Positions 8,290 to 13,603 of a stretch of 13,603 bases of DNA are shown here, in pieces; position 1 is the stretch's first letter; each line of letters begins with the position of its first letter. Source of the stretch: Oehlia diaphana (taxonomy: Eukaryota > Glomeromycota > Glomeromycetes > Glomerales > Glomeraceae); contig QZLH01000643.1 in the NCBI GenBank assembly GCA_003833135.1, forward strand, positions 57,377 to 70,979, written 5' to 3'. Made by a program: the position numbers and the translations under genes. Under the pieces are notes generated by a model. It was given only the letters and a program-made list of their open reading frames with translations, ran no database searches and was not told the origin of the DNA.

Positions 8290-8810
8290 GTTGCTACCGT
8301 ATATTATTTTATTTACTATATATTTGTAAAGTTCATTGTTTTCTCTTTATTTAGTGATTTTAAATTGTCTTAGATGTTGATACGCAAGTATTTTTTAAAA
8401 TTGTACTTGTACGTCTGAAATTCTTTAACTGTTAATGGGCCACATGTTGACTTTAACCTAATAAGTGGTAAAATCTTTAACAGAAAAATATTCAGCTCCC
8501 AAAAATAGCTTAATAAAACTTTAATATGAAGACTTTGTTGCAGTTTAATATTTATCCTGCATAAAATTGATGGCGATTAGATGCATCATAAATGCACAAA
8601 TGAATGCGGGGAAACTCTTTTATACTTAGGTTTATAGGAATAATTAACTTTTTTGAGTTAATAAATAAACTTACACTGACGGATTCACATTATGGGAAGT
8701 GAGCTGCCTATGCTGTAAGAATAGTCCGTTAAGAAATGTTGAAAATTGTATTTTCAAAGGATGTGAGATAAATCAGATAATTTTTGTTTATATAACTTTT
8801 AAATACACGA
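8290..8810. other. AT-rich intergenic, nothing recognised
   Basis: No coding frame, RNA gene or repeat family member was recognised between the inverted repeat and the start of block C. Confidence 0.4.
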
Positions 8811-8903
8811 AAAGTTATTTCTATTCTAACGTTAGTCGTTGTATGACTGAACCAGAATCCTAATCATTTACGACACTTACCATTAGGACAGCTTGTAATT
8901 ATC
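8811..8903 (+). repeat. Hairpin-family element 7 (degenerate)
   Basis: The core has decayed to TGACTGAACCAGAATCC then ATCATTTACG, but the right side (cacttac-cattaggacagcttg..attatc) closely follows element 2. The left arm no longer pairs well. Confidence 0.5.
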
Positions 8904-9249
8904 GACTATAATTGTCCGTCAGATTCATAATATCATTTAATTTAATATACAATGTCATGAAAATTTTTTTAAAAAAAAATCGTCTAAAAGTAACTTTAAA
9001 ATATAAATTTTCTCACACGGAATTGACGATAATTATAATATGCAATAACAAAAATTTACATTATAATTCTTAGATTTAAAAAGAGAACCCTCTTTTGAAT
9101 TAATAAATCAAAATTTTAACTAGTGAAAAATAAGGTTTTAAGTTTGAACGATTATTCCATAACGATAATAATAGTCAGTATAAGGGAAAGTATTATGAAT
9201 GGACAAAAATTGTTTATATAATTATTCTTTTCCATAGGATGTGAAAAAC

Positions 9250-9332
9250 TTTAAATGGTGGCGAAATTGACGGTACGACGGTACGTGTCCGATTACTTAC
9301 GCCACATGTCTTAGACCCTCAGGATAGCCAGC
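9250..9332 (+). repeat. Hairpin-family element 8 (left half decayed)
   Basis: The 3' half of the core (CCGATTACTTACG) is perfect. The left half is replaced by a direct repeat, acggtacg-acggtacg (9270-9285), with no GTAACTGAACC. It sits at the equivalent position to elements 1 and 3 and is followed by the same flank, ttatcgatttattttaat. Confidence 0.5.
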
Positions 9333-9442
9333 TTATCGATTTATTTTAATGTTAAAAAAAATGTAAGAATTAAGTATAAAAATATTTTATAGAGTTTATT
9401 AAATACTAACTCGATTATATTTAATTTATCAAGAAAAAGATG

Positions 9443-9525
9443 AAACGGCTGTCTTTATAGTAAGGTATAACTGAAAGAACCTGCAGTATTCCGGTTACTT
9501 ACGTCGCCAAGGTCGGCGTTTATTT
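9443..9525 (+). repeat. Hairpin-family element 9
   Basis: Left arm AAACGGCTGTCTT faces right arm AAGGTCGGCGTTT with partial pairing. The core TAACTGA, AGAACCTGCAG, ATTCCGGTTACTTACG is well kept. The inner stem TAACTG/CGGTTA pairs fully with one wobble. The counterpart in block B is element 5. Confidence 0.6.
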
Positions 9526-9912
9526 AACTAGTCTTTTATCGACTTTTTAAGCTTTCTGTGACGCAGAAAAAAAAGTAAAAATATGTATTAGTATTTTTAA
9601 ACAACAAACCATATTAGAAAAAGCTGTAATTTAAACATATGATCATGCGATACAATTAAACTTTATAATTATTATCGTAATTTTATAAAAGAATAATTTA
9701 ATATTTTGATAAGAAAGTTTTTTGTTTAATTTACAGTTTACGTTAAGATTAATATCAAACCTACACGGAATTAATAGCAATTTAGATAAGCAAAAATTTT
9801 AGTCAAATATTTGTGCGATGTCGAAAACTCTGTCAAGACTCAAGAGCAACATATTTTTAATTATACGTGATATTTTTGATATTTTCTATCTATACAAAGG
9901 AAAAAAAATGCC
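9526..9912. other. Interior of block C, no gene
   Basis: This part aligns in pieces with 3213-4029 of block B (shared ttctgtg..cgcag and agcaattagat anchors). No coding frame was recognised. Confidence 0.45.
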
Positions 9913-10003
9913 AATTAAAGTGTAGGCTGTCTTAATATTAATATGTAACTGAAACAAGAACCTGCAGTATTTCTTGCTACTTACGTCACTCAGACCACTA
10001 ATT
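9913..10003 (+). repeat. Hairpin-family element 10, right arm deleted
   Basis: Left arm AATTAAAGTG..GGCTGTCTTAAT and core GTAACTGAAAC, AAGAACCTGCAG, GCTACTTACG are intact, and CAAGAA/TTCTTG forms an inner stem over CTGCAG. After ccactaa the sequence jumps to the downstream flank, so the outer right arm present in element 6 (gacagccacactttaatt) is missing. Confidence 0.65.
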
Positions 10004-10070
10004 CATTTGTCCTGATAGGAAAAAGTAACAGCTAATCATAGACAAGCGAAAATAAATACCAATTAGCTTC

Positions 10071-10421
10071 TTTTGAAACACTTATTTAACATTTATGTCT
10101 ACAACTAGTCTTTAAGCATAATAATTACAAAAAATATTTGATTTATCCTTATGGAAAATATGGTTTATCCACAAAATGTCTGATCAAATGGAAGGATAAT
10201 TTCAGGCTGCTGAAACATAAAAGATTGTCCAGTATTTGCCCGTAACTTCAGATTTTACCCATAATTTTTCCATTATACATTTGAAATTTGTCCATATAGT
10301 TACTACTGGCGTTATTAATAATTACGGCATTTCAGATTACATCTGAGTTGCAACTTTTAGTTTCGGATTACGGTTTAAAATTACAGTACGAAAACGTCGT
10401 AATACGTGTATTTCAAATTAG
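10071..10421. other. AT-rich intergenic upstream of the Helitron relic
   Basis: A short inverted repeat (TTTCAG/CTGAAA, about 10202-10217) is the only structure seen. Helitron replicases would extend upstream of the relic, but no matching protein residues were recognised here. Confidence 0.4.
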
Positions 10422-10697
10422 TGTGATCGGTGTTATAGTGATAACAATGATGTGAAAAAATTCTCTGCTAAAAACAATATGGATTCGGGTGAATGTACCT
10501 GAGGAGTTAGAAGGCCTTACTGAGGTCGAAGAAATGTTGATTGCACAAAATTTTCCCATCATCTCGGTATATCATCTTTGCGGAGGCTAGTAAGCCTACC
10601 GCAAACTTTCCTCAGGATATCAGATTTAGGAAAGTTTGTAACACGGCTTTCACAACATCTGCTTGTTATGCTTTCGGACCTGAATAGTTATGGGTAA
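10422..10697 (+). pseudogene. Helitron replicase relic (DUF6570 region)
   Basis: Four short stretches in shifted frames follow the order of the DUF6570 segment found at the N-terminal side of eukaryotic Helitron replicase/helicases. First, 10422-10502 gives CDRCYSDNNDVKKFSA, with a CxxC pair. After a frame change, 10495-10590 gives VPEELEGLTEVEEMLIAQ and then FPIISVYHLCGG, ending at a stop. Next, 10601-10630 gives ANFPQDIRF, and 10641-10697 gives TRLSQHLLVMLSDL. In intact relatives these pieces are continuous. Three frame changes and several stops make this non-functional. The downstream Rep and helicase domains are absent, so this is a short, isolated fragment. No Helitron 5' or 3' terminus was identified nearby. 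Assignment rests on recognising the VPEEL-GLT-EEMLIA pattern from family knowledge. Confidence 0.75.
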
Positions 10698-11105
10698 ATT
10701 TAATATTTGATTAATTCATGTGACACGATTTAGAATTAAAACTCATGAATTAGAAATGTTACTGAATCCTTAGATAAATTTTAATTTTTAGTGAAATTTA
10801 TTTGACATAAAGCATTTCACGATAATTTATTTGGGGGGTTTTTTTTTCTACGCACCTGCATAAATTGCAAGGGCGCATAAAATTTTAAATTTATTATAAA
10901 AATTTACAATTTTACGCATTATATGAAATTTTACTAAAATTTATAAAATTTATCCGAGTGTACATATTTTTTTTTTACGCATCCCTAATAACAATACAAT
11001 TACTTATAAAAATGAAACTTAGATAATACATCTACAATATCTACAGTATAATTAAAACAATGATAAATTAACAATTTTTCGTCATAAATGTCAAATAACA
11101 ACTAA
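10698..11105. other. AT-rich intergenic
   Basis: A 9-bp inverted repeat (TAATTCATG/CATGAATTA) lies near 10712-10752. The motif acgca/tgcgt recurs around 10850-10985, including AGGGCGCATAAAA facing TTTTTACGCATCCCT, which may be very worn ends of another MITE. No gene was seen. Confidence 0.4.
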
Positions 11106-11293
11106 GGCCGGGCAAAAAAAATTTTTAGATTCTCGTGACATAAAATTTTAAAAATGACCCGGCCGGCCGGCAATTTTTTTTATATTTGTAAAATGTAACG
11201 CAATAACTTAAATCACGTGATGAAAATTTTTTACTATAAAAAAAAAACTGACCCGGCCGGGTCACGAGAATCTAAATTTTTTTTTGCCCGGCC
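11106..11293. mobile_element. 188-bp MITE with GGCCGGGC ends, PIF/Harbinger-like
   Basis: Terminal inverted repeats of 33-34 bp run from GGCCGGGC through an A/T run to AGATTCTCGTGAC (11106-11139) and back (11261-11293). They differ mainly in A/T run length. Both ends are flanked by TAA (11103-11105 and 11294-11296), a 3-bp target duplication of the TWA type known for PIF/Harbinger elements. Subterminal G+C palindromes lie just inside: GACCCGGCCGGCCGGC at 11156-11171 and a perfect 14-bp GACCCGGCCGGGTC at 11250-11263, which overlaps the right repeat. A palindrome, ATCACGTGAT, sits in the middle. There is no coding capacity, so mobility would depend on a transposase elsewhere. The ends are well preserved, which suggests a younger insertion than the other repeats here. 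Confidence 0.8.
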
Positions 11294-11700
11294 TAACATA
11301 AGAGTATGCAGAGATATTTTTTTGACACCGGTAAATAAGATTATAAATGATTATAAATTATAGTCAATTATCTTAATTATTGCGATTTTACAAACAATAG
11401 CCGGTCCATTTCTTTGCTGAATCTTTGATTTTCATAAACATATCATTGATAGATGGCATCTATATATTTAACATATTTAATTTATGTAATATTTTTGTAA
11501 TATAAATAACATATTTTGGAAAATATATATTACTATGGACAAAAAATATAGCAAAATTATGATTGTTACGTTTGTATTTCTTAATTTATTATATTTTGCA
11601 ATGCTTACAGTTTGAAATGTATATATTTATGACTTATTGCAGTCATTACGTACATCACGTGATTAATATTAAACTCGGCATTTTTAATAAAATTATAAAC
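11294..11700. other. AT-rich intergenic, nothing recognised
   Basis: No gene, RNA or repeat element was recognised. The open frame that crosses its right end into the pyrimidine tract has no protein-like character. Confidence 0.4.
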
Positions 11701-11811
11701 TTCCCCCTTTTAAAAATTTCGAAACTTTTCCCCTTTCCTTCGTACTTTTCCTTTCCCTTGTCCTATTCCTTTCCCTATCCCTCATCCTTTCTCTTTCAGT
11801 TCCCTCTATAA
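11701..11811 (+). repeat. Pyrimidine-rich tract of about 110 bp
   Basis: The plus strand from ttccccctttt to ttccctct is nearly all C and T, with many TTCC and TTTCCC units, apart from an A-rich interruption near 11712-11725. Frames read through this tract on either strand (Phe/Pro/Ser-rich or Arg/Glu/Lys-rich) are artefacts of composition. Such tracts can be degenerate microsatellites. Confidence 0.65.
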
Positions 11812-12394
11812 ATTTCTTAATAATTAAAGAAACGTTTAATAAACGATTCGATTTTTTTCTAAAAAAAAAAAAAATTTTTTTTAACCGGAAATTCTTAATT
11901 TTTTTATCATCTCTTTTTCTTATCAATTTACTTTACTTTTGAACAAAATTTAGGGAATCGGCTTAACAGGGATAACTCTGCGCCTGGCGCCCTGCCATAA
12001 AAAAATGGTAGTTCTGAACGTTATACAGAAATCAAATAGTCCAAAAAAAAAAACGAGAGGAAGAAGCCTTCCAGAATCTGAATCTCCTTGAAAGCTTAAT
12101 CGATCTTGAACAGTGAATCCTAATACCTATCTCCAAATCCAAATTCCAAAAAATTCCTCCAATCAATCCAAAGAGCGTTTATGATTACATAAAATCCATT
12201 CTAGATTTCCATTAAAAACTTTTGCTATTTCTTAGAACAAAAAATTCTTGTTTACATAGTCTCTAATGACAATCTATCTATACTATTATTTTTTTTTGAT
12301 CTTTGAGTCAAAGGAGCCGAAAATATTTTAAGACCAAATAAATCTGATGATAAAGTGTAAATTAATACTAGTATGTCAACGGCTAAAAATAATG
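11812..12394. other. Intergenic with one small G+C-rich island
   Basis: At 11952-11996 a short island (tcggcttaacagggataact, then GCGCCTGGCGC and cctgcc) stands out from AT-rich surroundings. A stretch rich in tccaa/ttcc words lies at about 12120-12170. No gene was recognised. Confidence 0.4.
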
Positions 12395-12450
12395 TACATT
12401 ACACATCGATGATAGCGTCGGATACATTACACATCGCCGATAGCGTCAGA
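12395..12450 (+). repeat. 28-bp tandem dimer
   Basis: Two directly adjoining copies of TACATTACACATCG-nn-GATAGCGTC-nnA (12395-12422 and 12423-12450) agree at 25 of 28 positions. The differences are at the AT/CC pair and one base near the end. Confidence 0.85.
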
Positions 12451-12754
12451 AACTCTATTAGTGAACGATGGAATTGATAGGTAAAATAAAGAATATAATA
12501 CTAAATAAATAAAAATAAGAAAATTAGTAAACAATTAACTTAATCTTTAAAATAATACAAATAAAATAATATTAAATAAAATTTCTTACGTTGAAATTAT
12601 TAGATGTGGTGTATTTTTAACTTTTAATAATATGAATGCTAGATCCACAGCAATATCTTGCATTATAAAACAGGTCTCAAATATCGCAGAGTATTTTCCT
12701 TTGGGATTTTTTAGACGCGCAAAAAGGATGAATTCTACATGTGATATAAGTTAA
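12451..12754. other. AT-rich intergenic 3' of the hAT relic
   Basis: The remaining transposase domains (the catalytic and dimerisation parts) would lie here if the minus-strand relic continued. Nothing matching them was recognised, so the copy appears truncated or too decayed to follow. Confidence 0.4.
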
Positions 12755-13252
12755 TTACCATGTTTGATAACATGGTGGTTGAAATTGTGGATTGACTTTT
12801 TTCATCATTCTTCAAATACCATTTCCATTCACTTTATTTAATTCTTGTTGTTTAGGTTCTTTGTAAGGTGTCACTTTTTTAAATTCGCCATCAATTTTAA
12901 GTTGCTCCTAAAATATATACAGTATATAATTAATATTATTTTCTTTAAATATATAAAAAATTTTGTAGTCATACATACCGCTTTCTTTTTTTCATAAACT
13001 TTATAGGTTATATTCAAATGATAATTCATAGAACTTGTTTGGGAATTATAAGCACAAGAAAAATCCCAAATTTTTTTACATCATCAATAGTTTCAATAAG
13101 TTTTCCATCTGTTGCCAACTTCAAATATTTCCAAACCCAACTTGTTTTATTGGATATTAAATTTTCACGAATATCTTCAGTTCTTTGCCTTTTGTTTGAA
13201 GGCACTCTATATTTTCAGAAGCTCATTTTTTACTTTGACTTGAACTAGGCAT
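12755..13252 (-). pseudogene. hAT-type transposase relic (BED-finger N-terminal part)
   Basis: Reading the minus strand, a start MPSSSQSKK (ATG at 13252-13250) meets a stop. After frame changes the sequence continues as PSNKRQRTEDIREN and TSWVWKYLKLATDGKLIE, the aromatic W-x-W/KY start of a BED zinc finger. A further shift gives WDFSCAYNSQTSSMNYHL, the Cys and His end of the finger, then VYEKKKA. An apparent intron follows, GT at 12978-12977 to AG at 12909-12908, 71 bases, phase 0. The next exon (12907-12812) reads EQLKIDGEFKKVTPYKEP and then stops. In the same frame past the stop comes RMMKKVNPQFQPPCYQT, resembling the segment after the BED finger in hAT transposases (the F-xx-hhxxhNPxYxxP pattern). 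At least one nonsense codon near the start, two frameshifts and a further stop show that it is dead. The pattern of an N-terminal BED finger followed by this motif is what supports hAT. Confidence 0.65.
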
Positions 13253-13434
13253 ATTTGATATAAATAAGTATTTTGTTTCTTTGTGATAGAATTGATAGAT
13301 TTTTTTAAAAAAATACAAAATCAATGAGTTGTAACGAATTTTATATAAACCCCTGAATACGCTGATTGAATATCTCCTTGTACGAACTATAAAACTGACA
13401 TTTATGGTAGAAGGTTCACTGGTCAAAATCAATT

Positions 13435-13593
13435 CTATCGGGTACATATCGGGTACCTATATATCGGTGGCTAATCGGATAAATATCAGGTATTTTTACA
13501 TATTGGGTACCCGATATCTAAACTATTAGTCACTGATATGTATATCGTGCATTGATCTATCTTACACATATCAGGTACCCGATATGTAAATTT
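13435..13593. repeat. Cluster of GGTACC-centred palindromes (ATATCGGGTACC family)
   Basis: The motif tatcgggtac occurs twice at once at 13436-13461. A near-palindrome ATATTGGGTACCCGATAT lies near 13500-13518 and another, CATATCaGGTACCCGATATG, near 13568-13587. Weaker copies (atatcggtgg, atatcaggta, tatatcgtg) lie between. Spacing is irregular, so this is a degenerate satellite or inverted-repeat cluster. It reaches close to the window edge and probably continues beyond. Confidence 0.6.
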
Positions 13594-13603
13594 TAATACG
13601 TTA

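Larger units (their letters stand above)
8811..10070 (+). repeat. Composite repeat block C (short copy)
   Basis: This is a diverged, shortened counterpart of block B (1303-4230) in the same orientation and the same order of elements: 8811 matches 1303, 9250 matches 2225, 9443 matches 3098, and 9913 matches 4030. The element found at 2492 in block B has no counterpart here. The MITE at 1618-1849 is also missing. No coding gene was recognised. Confidence 0.65.

Noticed and set aside
10869..10985. Another MITE with AGGG..CCCT ends
   Set aside because: The facing ends agree only partly (about 12 of 15) and no target duplication is visible; kept only as a remark in the intergenic entry.
11563..11926. 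Phe/Pro/Ser-rich plus frame and Arg/Glu/Lys-rich minus frame
   Set aside because: Both are products of the pyrimidine-rich tract and nearby poly-A/T.
11955..11996. Possible ribosomal RNA fragment (aacagggataact)
   Set aside because: Only about a dozen bases resemble large-subunit rRNA and the neighbouring sequence does not continue the match.
13018..13248. Plus-strand open frame of 76 codons
   Set aside because: It is the antisense shadow of the hAT transposase relic on the minus strand.
13223..13447. Minus-strand open frame of 74 codons
   Set aside because: Only its last nine residues (MPSSSQSKK) belong to the hAT relic; the rest lies upstream of the start and has no protein character.

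Overview
The window is very AT-rich eukaryotic nuclear-type DNA. By eye it is roughly a quarter G+C, with long A and T runs and no bacterial-style gene packing. It holds one intact protein gene, two decayed transposase genes and many repeats. A degraded Helitron fragment (DUF6570-type motifs), a degraded hAT/BED-finger transposase fragment with a short GT-AG intron, several MITE-like elements and an orphan multi-pass membrane protein together fit an arbuscular mycorrhizal fungus of the Rhizophagus type. That assignment rests on the style of the sequence and is an inference, not a database match.

Left third (1-4230). An imperfect 119-bp fold-back lies at 323-441. It is followed by a repeat-dense region in which about 100-bp hairpin elements recur, all in the same orientation. 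Each has a conserved core (GTAACTGAACC, AGAACCTGCAG, then GATTACTTACG) between inverted arms. The arms differ from element to element but pair with each other. The elements sit in a longer sequence present as diverged copies: copy A (521-1010), the long block B (1303-4230) and the shorter block C (8811-10070). Block B also carries a 232-bp TA-flanked MITE (1618-1849) that block C lacks.

Middle (4230-8810). Anonymous open frames cover 4537-5030, followed by AT-rich intergenic DNA. The only convincing complete gene is at 6434-7450 (+): a 338-residue multi-pass membrane protein without a recognised family. A compact hairpin and a T-rich minisatellite lie downstream of it.

Right third (8811-13603). 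Block C is followed by a Helitron replicase relic (10422-10697, +, broken into four frames). Then come a 188-bp MITE with GGCCGGGC termini and TAA target duplications (11106-11293), a pyrimidine-rich tract, a 28-bp tandem dimer and a hAT transposase relic (12755-13252, -). The right edge holds a cluster of palindromes centred on GGTACC.

The parts do not form a pathway. The one gene sits as an island in decayed mobile DNA. The best candidate for something undescribed is the hairpin family: one core, one orientation, arm sequences that vary while staying self-complementary, and several copies that have lost exactly one half.
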